A stretch of DNA of 64,000 nt, taken from contig CM046350.1 of NCBI GenBank assembly GCA_025403435.1, positions 6,793,512 through 6,857,511 on the forward strand, read 5' to 3'. Of the stretch, positions 34,509 to 46,339 are shown in pieces. How positions within the stretch are numbered: the stretch's first letter is position 1; each line of letters begins with the position of its first letter. The position numbers were made by a program, and so were the translations under genes. Source of the stretch: Artocarpus heterophyllus. Lineage: Eukaryota; Streptophyta; Magnoliopsida; Rosales; Moraceae. Below the pieces are notes generated by a model. The model had not been told where the DNA came from, ran no database searches, and worked only from the letters and a program-made list of their open reading frames with translations.

Positions 34509-35142
34509 TTTTTCACATTCGTTCACGGGTGAACATGACTGAGTATGGCATTCTCCATTAAAAGGCCTCACACATCACATCATAGCAAGGTTTTTTTTTT
34601 TTTTTTGCTTGTAGGCATGCTTTGCTTTTTTAAGAAGCAAAGCTGAGACAAGGCCTCACATATCACGTTACAATAGGCCTAGCAAGCTCTTTATCTTTTC
34701 TTTTCTTTTCTTTTTATTTTTATTTTTTTCTTCTAGGCATACTTTACTTTTGAAAAACAAAAGCAAGGTTTTGTTCTATTGGGTTTTCCTTGGAAAGGTT
34801 TTTAATGAGACAATCGTAAATAAAATATCCCTTTTTATATTTCTCTTGACTATTCAAACTTTTATATTTGTTAACTTGTTTAAAAATTCAAAAATAAAAA
34901 ACAAAAATTAAAAAATTAAAAATTGCATGCTTAGATGGGCTGGCCCATCAAACACATGATGGGCCAAGATAGGCCGGCCCATTCAAGGCCCACGGCACGG
35001 CCCACGTAAAATTGGCCCATAGGCCGGGCCGGGCCAGGCCAGGCCAGGCCAAGGTAATTCTAATATGGCCCGGCCCGGCCCGGCCCGTTACCCGCGTGGG
35101 CTTAAGGAGAACAGGCCAGGCCGGCCCGTTCTTGCATCACTA
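34397..35142. mobile_element. Truncated hAT copy, right terminus intact
   Basis: Ends 'gcccgttcttgcatcacta', the same terminus as the hAT at 28260. The other end is truncated inside neprosin exon 2. The order of GGCC-rich tract, AT tract and 'caaggttttgttc' block is the mirror image of 36758-37667. No transposase. Confidence 0.75.
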
Positions 35143-36757
35143 CAAATCCTAACATAAAAAAAATTAGGCAAATTTTTTAATCTGGAAATTATTAGTTAAA
35201 ACATATGTCCATATATAAAAGAAACCAACCCATGTCTATTTTTGGCTGTTCCTTGTTCAATTTCCCTTGTACAGATCTTTCTTTTCACGAGGTAATAGAA
35301 ATTTTGTAAATAATAGATTATATGCTAATTACTGAAATAAAGTTGATTATGGAGCAACGCCCAACATAAAAATAAATTAGGCAAATAACTTAATCTGGGA
35401 ATTATTAGTTCAAATATATGTACATATATATATAAAAGAAACCACTCCCATTTCTATTTTTGGCTGTTCCTTATTCAATTTCCCTAATACACGATCTTTC
35501 TTTTCCAGATGTAATAGAAATTATGGAAATAATGGATTAGATGCTAATTACTGAAATAAAGTTGATTATGGAGCAAAGCTTAACATCAAAATAAATTAGA
35601 CAAATAACTTAGTCTGGGAATTATTTGTTTAAATATATGTACATATATAAAAGAAACCACCCCATGTCTTTTTTGGCGGTTCCTTGTTCAATTTCCCTTA
35701 TACATGATCTTTCTTTTTTAGAAGTAATAGAAATTATAAAAATAATGAATTACATGTTAATTATTGAAATAAAGTTGATTATGGAGCAAAACACTAGCGT
35801 CAAAATAAATTAGACAAATAACTTAATCTGGGAATTATTAGTTGAAATATATATATTTGTAAAAGAAACGGCACAATACATATTTTTACTATATATATGG
35901 GCATTTTTCATTGATTTTCCAACTCCAACTTTCACATTCACTGTATATGTGTGCATTTTTCATTGATTTTCCAACTCCAACTTTTCACATTCCTGTTCAG
36001 AATCATGGATTGTGAACATCACAAAACCACAATCAGAACTAGTATACTTTTATTTTATTTTATTTTATAGGTTTTTGCTTCTTGTTGAGCGGCAAATTTG
36101 TAAAAGAAGGAAACTTTGATTATGGAATAATCACATTCCTCGTGATTGTATGTTAATTACTGAAATAAAGTTGATTATGGAGCAAAGCACTAACATCAAA
36201 ATAAATTAGGCAAATTAATCTGGGAATTATTAGTATATATATATATATATTTGTAAAAAAAACGGCCCAACACATATGATAAATGTTTACGATTTTTACT
36301 ATATATGTGTGCATTCTTCATTGATTTTCCAACTCCAACTTTTCACATTCACCATATATGTGTGCATTTTTCATTGATTTTCCAACTTTAACTTTTCACG
36401 TTCCTCGTCCAGAATCATGGATTGTGAACATCACAAAACCACAATCAGAACTAGTATACTTTTTTTTATAGCTTTTTGCTTCTTGTTGAGCGGCAAATTT
36501 GTAAAAGGAGGAAACTTTGATTATGGAATAATCACATTCCTCATCCAGAAGTAATAGAAATTATGGAAATAATGGATTACATACTAATTATTGAAATAAA
36601 GTTGATTATGGAGCAAAGCACTAACATCAAAATAAATTAGGCAAATAACTTAATCTGGGAATTATTAGTTGAAATATATATATATGTATTTGTAAAAGAA
36701 ACGGCCCAATACATATGATAAATGTTTACGATTTTTACTATATATGTGTGCATTCTT
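35143..36757 (+). repeat. Promoter / exon-1 segment of a neprosin gene, tandemly repeated and inverted
   Basis: A unit containing 'ttgattatggagcaaagc', 'ataaattaggcaaataac' and 'aatctgggaattattag' recurs at about 35345, 35575, 35780, 36170 and 36600. The reverse complement of the same unit forms the array at 52000-53100. Two stretches (about 35890-36120 and 36300-36500) also hold a leader plus an exon-1-like start 'ATGGATTGTGAACATCAC' on the + strand (36005, 36418), matching on the opposite strand the 5' end of the neprosin fragment at 51.8-51.99 kb. So this is a neprosin 5' region in inverted orientation relative to the pseudogene at 33-34 kb. Confidence 0.7.
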
Positions 36758-37667
36758 CTAGTGATGCAAGAACAGGCTGGCGCAGCCCGTTCTCCTTAGG
36801 CCCACGCTGGCCCAGCTCACAAATTTTGTGGGCCAGCTTGCATCAGGCTGGCGCAGCCCGTTCTCCTTAGGCCCACGCTGGCCCAGCTCACAAATTTTGT
36901 GGGCCAGGCCGACCCATATTAGAATTACCTTGGCCCAGCCCGGCCTGCGGGCCAATTTTGCATTGGCCATGCCAAGCCGTACCGTAGGCCGTGTCAGGCT
37001 GTGCCGTAGGCCTTGAATGGGCCAGCTCATCATGGGTTTAGATTGGCCAGCCCATCTAAGCATGCAATTTTTAATTTTTATTTTTGTTTTTAATTTTTGA
37101 ATTTTTAAACAAGTTAACAAATATAAAAGTTTGAATAATCAAGGGAAATATAAAAAATGGATGTTTTATTTACGATTACCTCATTAAAAACTTTTCCAAG
37201 GAAAACCCAGTGGGACAAAACCTTGCTTTTGTTTTTCAAAAGCAAAGTATGCCTAGAAGAAAAAAATAAAAAATAAATAAAAAGAAAAGAAAAGAAAAAA
37301 AAAGAGAGCTTGCTAGGCTTATTGTAACGTGATATGTGAGGCTTTATCTCAGTTTTGCTTCTTAGAAGAAGCAAAGCATGCCTACAAGCAAAAAAAAAAA
37401 AAAATTGCTATGATGTGATGTGTGAGGCCTTTTACTAGAAGAAGTCATACTTAGTCATGTTCACCTATGCATGAACATGAAAAAATATATCTAAATACAT
37501 ACATATATATATATATATATAATTGGGTTACAATGAGCCTTCGGTGGGCTGGCCCATTGTGGGCCTGTATGGGTTAGGATAGGCCAGCCCATTATGGGCT
37601 TAGACGGGCCAGCTTGGCCTAGCCTGGCCTAGGCCCAGGCCTAGTCTAGCCTGGCCCGGTCCAACCC
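36758..37667. mobile_element. Truncated hAT copy, left terminus intact
   Basis: Starts TAGTGATGCAAGAACAGGC and continues through the GGCC-rich tract, the 'caagggaaatataaaa' block and the AT tract to a second GGCC tract, then stops abruptly at the truncated copia LTR. A 70-bp stretch near the left end ('ggctggcgcagcccgttct') is tandemly duplicated (36775 and 36845). Confidence 0.75.
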
Positions 37668-38935
37668 AACCTTTAAACAAAATGGTCAAAAATAGTGGTA
37701 CCTAACTAGCCTAATTTATTTGACTCTTTTGAATGAAATTAGGTAAAAGGAAGAGGGAGCTTATAGCTATAAATGCCAGTCATTTTCATTCATTCCTATC
37801 ATCCCACTTTTGAGAGAAAACAACAAGCTTTACATAGAAAGCTTGAGAGAAAATTGAGAGCAATTTTCTTAGGTGTAATTAGGTTATGGGTTTGTGAGTT
37901 TTTTTTTTGTGAGGTTTTGAGTGTTGTAAACACTTGTATATTTTCTCCCTTAGCCTCTGTTTGGTAAGAGGGAAAATAAAATTATAAAGGATAGAAAATT
38001 GAAAGGAAAGAAAAGATTTTAGTTTTCTATTTAGTTGTTTGGTACGATATGGAAGAAAGAAAATGAATTTACCTTCACTTGTTTGGTATTAGAAGTAAAA
38101 CCTAAAGGATGGAAAAATTATAATCATTTCAATTACTTTTTTGCCCAAATAATTTTATCCAAAACGTTAAATTTTTTTTCTTTAGTTGAAACTTGAAAAA
38201 GGCTTCCATTAACCAAAACATGAACACATTTGAATAGTTATTAAAATTTAATTTTTTTTTTCCGTAATTAACATGTTATGTGACATCAAAATAGAGAATA
38301 ACTAATTTAATTAGATGCAATATAACAAATAGTTTTCTTTGCTCTTTTTTATATGTAATAAAACAATATTTTTAATTGTTTTTTTTATGGACATACATAT
38401 TTCTTATATATATATTTTTTCCTAATAATTTTCTTATATATATTAGCATTATATATATTAAAATCTAATGTAAATTTACATGTCTTGATAGTTCGTATTC
38501 ATCTTTTACTCTTCTTCAGATTCAATAACTGTTCTTGTATAATTCTATTTGTTTTTGGTGTAGTTTTAATGGATAATTAAGTAATTTTACCCCATTTAAA
38601 TAACTGTAACTTTTTCTATCTAATAATCCGTCCACTTTTGGAAGGAAAAAAAAGAGAGGACCCACCTAGTAGTTTTTCCTTCCTATTTTTCTTTTCATCC
38701 AATCTTCCCTCCTACCAAACATCTCAACTTATCAATTTCCATCTTAAAATCTCTCAAGTATTTTTTATCATTCCACTGTTCAATCGTACCAAACAGAGGG
38801 CTAGTAAAAGATCTACAGCAGCCCGTTGATATAGTCTAATTGGGTGAACCATGCTAAATATTGTGTGTTCTCTTTCACTTTATTTTTGCTCCATTAATCT
38901 AGTTGCTTGGGGAATTTGTCTCTTAATTCCCAACA
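37668..38935 (+). repeat. 5' LTR of the copia element (5'-truncated, contains TIR insertion)
   Basis: From 'aacctttaaacaaaatggtc' it matches the 3' LTR to the 'aattcccaaca' end, apart from the 849-bp insertion at 37953-38801. The first ~75 bp of the LTR, including its TG end, are absent, and GGCC-rich hAT sequence abuts instead. Confidence 0.85.
37953..38801. mobile_element. Short TIR transposon (849 bp) inside the 5' LTR
   Basis: Left end GCCTCTGTTTGGTA; the right end in reverse complement is GCCCTCTGTTTGGTA. The uninterrupted 3' LTR (48297 onwards, 'ctcccttggtaaaag') shows the empty site. The flanking duplication is TA or three bases. The GG..CTGTTTGG-type terminus resembles Tourist/PIF-Harbinger elements. 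The interior is AT-rich with no transposase. Confidence 0.7.
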
Positions 38936-39099
38936 ACTGGCATCAGAGCTTTGGTAGTGGTGAAAAAGTTTATTTTTTCAGTTTTATGCGAAGTTACTGT
39001 TTATGTGAATAGTAAAACCCATGAATTGTAAAATTTTTCGGTTGTATCGACTTATCGCCAACATTGTTCTAATTGACAATGTCTTGTAGGAATACTCGA

Positions 39100-39925
39100 A
39101 TGATCCAAAGGAACTAGATCTTAGTAGGAGCAATGGCCATAGATTAAGGGAAGATTAAAATTAATAAATTTGATGGTGTAGACTTTGGATTCTGGAAAAT
39201 ATAGATTGAAGATTATCTGTATCTAAAAAAGTTGTACCAGCCTCTCTCAAGCAAGAAACCACAAGATATGAAGGATGATGAGTGGGCTCTCCTCGACAGA
39301 TAAGCACTAGGTGTAATTTGACTAACGTTATCCCGCAATGTTGCTTTCAACATAGCAAAGGAGAAGACCACAGCAGGTCTTATGGCGACACACTCAAATA
39401 TGTATGAGAAGCCATCAGCGACAAATAAAATTCACTTGATGAAGAAGTTGTTCAACTTGCGAATGTCGAAAGGTACGTCTATTGCTGATCATATGAATGA
39501 ACCTAATTCCATCATAAACCAATTGAGTTCTGTCGAACTTGAATTCGACGACGAAATTCAAGCATTGATTCTCTTGTCCTCATTATCGGAAAGCTGGAAT
39601 GCTATGGTGACGACAGTTAGTGACTCTTTCGGGAACACGAAATTACAATTCAGTAACATTCATGACTTAGCCTTAAGTGAAGAAATCTATCGAAGAGAAT
39701 CAGGTGTTCTTTGCAGATGGAATCAAGACGGAGAACTTTTGAAAGAAACTCTAATTAGAGCATATCCAAGTCTAGAAGGGGCAAATCTAGATCTGGAAAA
39801 ATAGAAGTTAGCTGCTGGAATTGTGGCAAGAAGGATCAACTTAAAAAGGACTATCGAGCACCAAAGAAGAATAATGGTGCAAAGGATTTAGCCAATGTTA
39901 CTGAAGATGGTGGTGAAGATCTGAT
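39100..39925 (+). pseudogene. copia gag remnant
   Basis: Includes 'LMKKLFNLRMSKGTSIADHM' and 'LSSLSESWNAMVTTV', the UBN2/gag block of copia elements, within the open stretch 39382-39804. Upstream 'KFDGVDFGFWK'-like sequence has stops. Downstream is a zinc knuckle 'CWNCGKKDQLKKDY', in which the usual His and last Cys have been replaced. Non-functional. Confidence 0.8.
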
Positions 39926-42900
39926 TGTAATGACCAAGGGAAATTCATTAACAAAATTCAAAATTTAATTGGATTTAATTAATGAATTTACCCTTGTAAA
40001 TCGATTTTTGTAAAAAAAAAATTATGATAATATATAATTATTACCGTTGACATGAAATTTTTTATATAGACTTGATGCGATGTTGGATATGTTCAAATAT
40101 AAATTTCGTGAGCTTAAATGTTTGGAAATTCGTAAATAATACCCATAAAATAATTTTATATCAAAATTAATTATAATATTATGGTATAAATTAATGGGTG
40201 ATTAAGGTAGAAATAAAATATAAAAACATGCCAAAACCCTAAAACAATGTAAAAAGGGTACAACGCAGTGTAAGTATACTGCTAAGGTAAAAACATAGAT
40301 ACAGGAAGTGTTGTGTTTGGGTTTCAAAAGTTAACTAACGAATAGGTAGGATATTTTATGCAATACAAGAATATGTTTTTCAATAGTTTCACTTTAACAG
40401 TATAAGAAAAATACTGTGTGGTAAAAAATTATACTGTGTAAAATTTTAGGGGCCCACCAAGTACACACCCAATGGGCTTTGATTGGGCACCATATCATGA
40501 AATGTGGCCCAATCACATTAGGCCAACTTATACCTTAATTATGGCCTAAGATGATGACTTACTACTTAAAGGAAAGATAAATAAATGGACAAGTCTTAAT
40601 TAAAACAAGAAATCACCAAATTTTTTTTTTAGCTTTCCGTTTCACCTCCATGGTAGCCATAGCTGCTTTCTTTCAAAAATTCGTCAACCCCAAATCTTTG
40701 CAAAATTGCCCCAACAAAGCTCTAAAAGTTAAGGTTCAAGAGGTTTCATCAATCTTTAAGGTAAAAATCCAAACTTTTTCTTAAGTTTTCTAGGGTTTTC
40801 ATGGTTTAAGGAGGGGGATATTTGACAAGAATTCTCTCCTATGAATCTCGCTTAGGGAAAGTTGCAAAATGGAACTTGGAAGTTTAGGATTTTCAACTTT
40901 TTTTTTTGGTAAGGTTTAATTTTCTCTATCTAAAGTTTATTTGGTTTTTGTTTTGGTTTCGATTGTTTCAAAAGGCATGTGATTATTCAAGTAAGTTTGT
41001 GGTTTGATTTCTTAATTATATGGTTTATGACAAGGTTGTTGTTGAAATTGGGGTTTAAATGTGAAAATTTCTATTTTGTGTTGAGATACGATAATTTTGT
41101 AAACTTTGAAGTAGGTTTTAAAAGGTTTATGGTTTGGCATGAAAAAAAATTGTTTGAAGGTGTAGAATCTATTTGAACAGCAATTGGAATGATGCTTTAA
41201 AGCAAATTTTTGTAAAAATGACCCTAAGACTAAATTGCAAAAAAAATTTACTCGACAGATTTGAAAAAAGGTTTAAAAAAGTTAAAACACGACAGTTATA
41301 GATCTCGATGAAACTGTTAGGAATCACAAAAGGTTCGTCAAAAATTGCCTTCGTTTGTAAGTTGTGAATTTTACAAAATTTGTTAAAGTTGGAAAAAAAA
41401 AAATTTAAGGTGGAAAACTGTCTTTTCACGAAAGGAATTTGTGTAATGATGAGACTATAAAAGTGCATATTTTCTAAGATCTAAATCATTTATTTGTACT
41501 TTTATTTCTCATTAAATTATCTAATTAATAGCATTTTTGTTAATAAGTATTTTTGTGTCTTAGTGTATAAATGTGTTTAAAACTGTATTTTTAGTTTGTT
41601 TTTATGTTTAATAATATTTTTGGTAATTTTTAGAGTTGTTTAGTATGTTAGATATGTGTCTAGTTTGTAAATAATCAAAACTGTAAAAATATTATTGTGT
41701 GATTTTATTTTGAGTCTTAAATTGTTTGTAAAATAATTTTGGTTCGTTTATTTTATTTTAGATGTGAAATTTAGAGGAAAAAGGAGCAAAACAACACCAA
41801 AACAGGCAAAATCATACATCAAATGCATCAAAAACAAGCTTAAAAATTGAGATTATCTAGAAGAGGACATGTGGTGAGCTTTAGATCATTCGATGTGCCA
41901 CCAAATCGATCTTGTCCGTCCATTCGCATTCTAGGTGTCACAGCATCAGCCGCATGTCAGCACTGCGACAGTAGTGCGGTCCACGTCTCAAAATTTTATT
42001 GGCGCGTGTGATTCACGTGCCGATAAAGCTGCAGGGTAAGTCAGGGGAATCTTGGGCTGTGTTTGCTCGCGTCCGGTCATGTCTACTATTCTCGTTCTCC
42101 CAGCCATTTGATCTACATACTCCAACTAATTTAACGACTATAGTTCACGGTTCCACTGGTCCCACCTAGACCCTCTTTCTTCAGCGAATTTTAGCCTTTG
42201 GATTGCCGTTTCAACGCTTGAGATTGCGCCTGTTTTAGTACGCCCCATCGCTGCACTATAGGGAATCGCAAACTCATATTCGCACAGTCATAAAGGCCCA
42301 TACGCATAGAAAAATTGGATATAAATGAATCTTTTGATTCGTTTTTATCAAAATGAAACAGTAAAAAAATATGTTATAATAATCATGAATAGTATTTGTT
42401 TTAGCCTATGAATATCGAGGCTCCTCGCCTCGGTAGATCACCCCTCAAAGGCCTTCGGGCCTTCTCCTTTTCTTCTCCCTTCTCTCCCTTTGTTTTCTTC
42501 AACTGCTGAGTTAGACTCAGCAATATCCCTTAGATAAAAATAATAAAATAATATCTAAATTAGTGTAGAGAGTTTGGTGAGGCAGAGGATAATCTTGTAT
42601 GCATAGTATTTTAGTATAGATTTTGACTCTATATTTGCTTTGTTATGCTTATATTTTTATCGAATAAATTATATTTTTAATAATTATTGTTAATGTTTCT
42701 TGCATAAATTCAGTCATGCTTTCTTTATGTAATTTAATTATGTTGCATAATAAATATGAATAATATTGAAGTCATGCTCATTTATTAAGTTAAGTTTTTG
42801 CTGCATTATAGACATAGACTGACATAATAAATGCTTAGTAATTCTTCATTTATTATAGACAGAGGATAGTATAGTGTATTCTTAAACCATTTAACAAAAT

Positions 42901-44821
42901 GAGGTACTGTTGGAATTAATGCAATAATTTATTCCATTAAAATATATTAATTTTGATTTATTGTTATCTTTTCTATCTTAAAATTATATTAATCATAATT
43001 GAGTGACAGCGGGTATAATTTTCATAATTAGTGTACCTAATCATTAGTGAGAGATGATTATTTTGCTAATATTTTAGGAAGACCCTTACTACGTTATAGC
43101 TTGCTATATTGTCACTCTCGGTTGACTTATAAAAATAGTAAAAGTGCCTGCAATTAACGAGAAAAGATATAATGAATCAAATGCCTTAGATAGTTAATTA
43201 CTTAGAATTAAAATTCCATACTAGTTGTGAAACATACAAGAGATTTTCTAAGCTTCATCGCTTCAATTTTATGTTTTAAATTTTGGAAATTTAAAAAAAA
43301 AACAAAAATGTTTATTTCATTTTAAACTTTGTTTTCAAAAACCGCTTGCCTCTTTGAACGATTATTTTAACAATCACTTGAGTTATGAATTTTTCACCTC
43401 CTTGTGGATACGACAACTTTTCTACTACAAACGTCTGCCGTTTAAGAAGAAACATTTTTGGGGTGTTAACAGGTAGGGTACTTTGAGAAAATTTAATCCT
43501 CTTGAAAAATAGAGACTAATGGTTTAAAAGATTATTTTTGGTCTCGGGGGCAAAATTGTCAAAATTCTCAAATAAGGGATAAAATTGTAAAATTTTGATA
43601 AACTTGGGTTTCTATTTCAAATAAGCGACCCGATGCCTTGAACATTTGTTTCTACTCTAATAATTGACATTTCATGTTGAATTAGCCAAAACGGGCCTAG
43701 GAATTCAAAGTGGCCTATCAAGCGCAAAAAAGTCATTTTCTAAAAAAAGACCAAAACAGACCTCGAAGCGTTCTAGACAAAGAAAAACGACCTTAATAAC
43801 AACTTTTCTCCTTTTTGATAGAAGCAATAAGATAGAAGGAAACAAAAGGATGGTCAAACTTTAGGTAATCAGAATGGTAACCCAAATTAGTAATTGATAA
43901 GTATACTTTATCGTTGTAGAGCTCAATAGTGATGATTTGGCTAATAACGATATGATTGGCCAAATAGGTCATTAAACGAATAACGAGGGAACCCGAAGAT
44001 GGCCTTATACCAGCAAAAACAAGCAAGTTCTAAACCAATCTATAGTATGAAATAATAGGTTTAAGGGTATACTATATTTGTGAGAATACACTTGTGTATG
44101 TTATGCAATTAAAAAGTGTATGTATTTTGCATTTGGTGTGTAAGTATATTGTCATGCATGGTATGATAATCAAAATAACCGGACTGGTAATGAATCACCA
44201 GGAGGAAAGATAAGTGCCGTACCAACTCCTGGCGCAAAAAGGAGAGTTTAAAGTTAAGATATGGTATCGGTGTTGCGAAGAACTATGTACGCATATGGTA
44301 CTAGACTTGGGCCATAGTAAAAGATAAGATAGGATAAAAATAAGGAATGTTCATAAGAAAGCATAAATGGATCATGCATATTAGTATATGATAGACGTGA
44401 GCTATGTTTGGACTTAATGAACATAAGCTCGCCTAGTTATTTTATGCTGTAGGAATTTCCACTAAGAGGTCAGAATGATCGTACTGATGAGTTGGTCGTC
44501 GAATATGAGCAATGTACATATCAGGGTGTGGATACTGCCACGGTTTTGTTTCCGTTTGCTATGTATATTAAGTTATCTTGGAGCTTGTTGTATATAAAGA
44601 AATGGTATGGTTTAGTAAGATAAAACCTCTTTTGGATATGTTAAATATATGATGTTATAAAAGAAAGTTTGTTTATGTATATACATATAAATACAAAAAG
44701 AAGTTTGAGTATGTCTATGTGATCTACTTTTGCAAAAATATATATATATTTCCATGGTTTTCATAAATATGTAAGTAAGAAAAGTGTTAAAGCACAGCTC
44801 GTAATAAGGCTGGTTGTGACA
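39926..44821 (+). mobile_element. Family A LTR element, copy 3, nested in the copia element
   Basis: Starts TGTAATGACC and ends GGTTGTGACA. The flanks CTGAT (39921-39925) and CTAAT (44822-44826) match at 4 of 5. It shares the CAGTATA block (40260-40440), the 'gggcccaccaag' block, the 'tttatcaagtcttaaggt'-type block and the 'gagactaatggtttaaaa' block with copies 1 and 2. It is itself interrupted by a different element at about 41450-43471. Without that it is about 2.9 kb. Confidence 0.68.
41450..43471 (+). mobile_element. Innermost nested LTR-like element (~2.0 kb)
   Basis: It separates two blocks that are adjacent in family A copy 2 (around 9770-9830). The start 'gagactataaaagtgcatatttt' and the end 'cctccttgtggatacgacaac...ggggtgttaaca' are typical of long plant LTRs. 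The interior includes a GC-rich stretch at 41880-42300 and 'cgaggctcctcgcctcgg' at 42417. I could not fix a target duplication, so the ends are approximate. No domains. Confidence 0.5.
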
Positions 44822-46130
44822 CTAATTTTGAGTGCTAACGGTCCAATTGAATCCTAGATTTTGAATTCAGGGGCATCTTTTCACTCTACCCCATGCTGAG
44901 AAATCATAAAGAATTATGTCACTGGTGATTTCGGGAAGGTTCATATGGTTGATGACGAGACCTTGGATATTGTGGGAAAAGGAGACATCAAAATGAAGCT
45001 GTCAAACAGAACTGCGTGGAAGCTAAACAACATGACACATATTCTTAGTCTAAAAAGAAATTTGATCTCTGTAGGACAGCTTGATGGAGATGGTTACTGT
45101 ACAACCTTTTCAGGTTGTGAATGGAAGATTACCAAAGGAGCTCTTGTCGTAGCTCGTGGGAAAAAGGATGGTACTTTCTACGTAACCTCAAACTTTGACA
45201 ATGCCACTGCAGTTATAGATGCTAGAAATAAGTCAATTCTATGGCACCAAAGGCTTGGACACAAGAGCGAGAAAGGGATGAAGACACTTCTGTCAAATGG
45301 AAAGCTAACAGATCTAAAATCTATAAACATCGGTATATGCGAGAACTGTATCTTTGGAAAACAAAAGAAGGTCAGTTTCTCAAAAGTTGGCAAGACACCT
45401 AAGGCAGAAAAGTTAGAGCTGATCCAAACAGATTTATAGGGACCCTATCCGTTTCTATCTCTTGGAGGCTCGTTATACAATGTCACCTTCATCGATGACT
45501 CTACAAGGAAGGTGTGGGTTTATTTCTTGAAAAGAAAGTCAAAAGTCTTTGACACATTTAGAAAATGGAAAGCCATGGTGGAACATGAAACTGGCTTAAA
45601 CGTAAAGTGTCTAAACTTCGATAATGGAGGAGAATACAGAGATCGAAGATTCAAAGAATTTTGTACTACGAACGAGATCAAAATGAAAAAGACTATCCCT
45701 AGGACATCGCAACAAAATGGTGTTGCTGAATGCATGAATAGAACTTTAAATAAACGTGCCACAAGCACGAGGCTACATGTAGGCTTACCCATGATGCTGT
45801 GGGCAGAAGCCGTCAACACTACAACCTACTTGATAAATCATGGGCCCTCAGTTCCATTAGATGGAAGGTTACTAGAGGAAGTTTGGGGTGGAAAAGAGGT
45901 AAATCTTTCACACTTGAAAGTGTTTGGTTGTATCTTTTATGTTCACATAGATTCTATTGAAAGAAGCAAACTTGATGCAAAGTCCAAAAAATGTGCCTTT
46001 GTTGGTTATGGCGGTGATGAATTTGGATACCTATTTTGGGACTACAAAAATTGAAAAGTCATCAGGAGCAGAGATGTCATTTTTAATGAGAAAGTAATGT
46101 ACAAAGACAGGATAAGTGCAAAATCTAGTA
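44822..46130 (+). pseudogene. copia protease and integrase remnant
   Basis: The frame starts with protease motif 'ILNSGASFHSTP', where the catalytic Asp of DSGAS is Asn (44864-44866). Then the GAG-pre-integrase block 'LWHQRLGH' with 'CENCIFGKQKKVSF', and the integrase core 'YNVTFIDDSTRKVWVYFLK', 'FDNGGEY', 'QQNGVAE', followed by 'LKVFGCIFYVHI'. In-frame stops occur at 45439 ('QTDL*GPYPF') and after 'FWDYKN'. Confidence 0.85.
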
Positions 46131-46339
46131 GCCCCAATGATAATGCTGAAAAGAAAGAATTTGTTGAGCTGAAAGATGTATCTAAGATAGATGTTCAACT
46201 AGAAGATCAACATAGTCCTAAGCCTGAAGTTTCTCAATGAAAACCACATAATCCAGTGGTGACAAATTCAGGCAGAATTTATAAACCAGTACAATGCTAT
46301 TGGCCTTCTTTGTACTATTTACTGTTGACTGACAATGGA

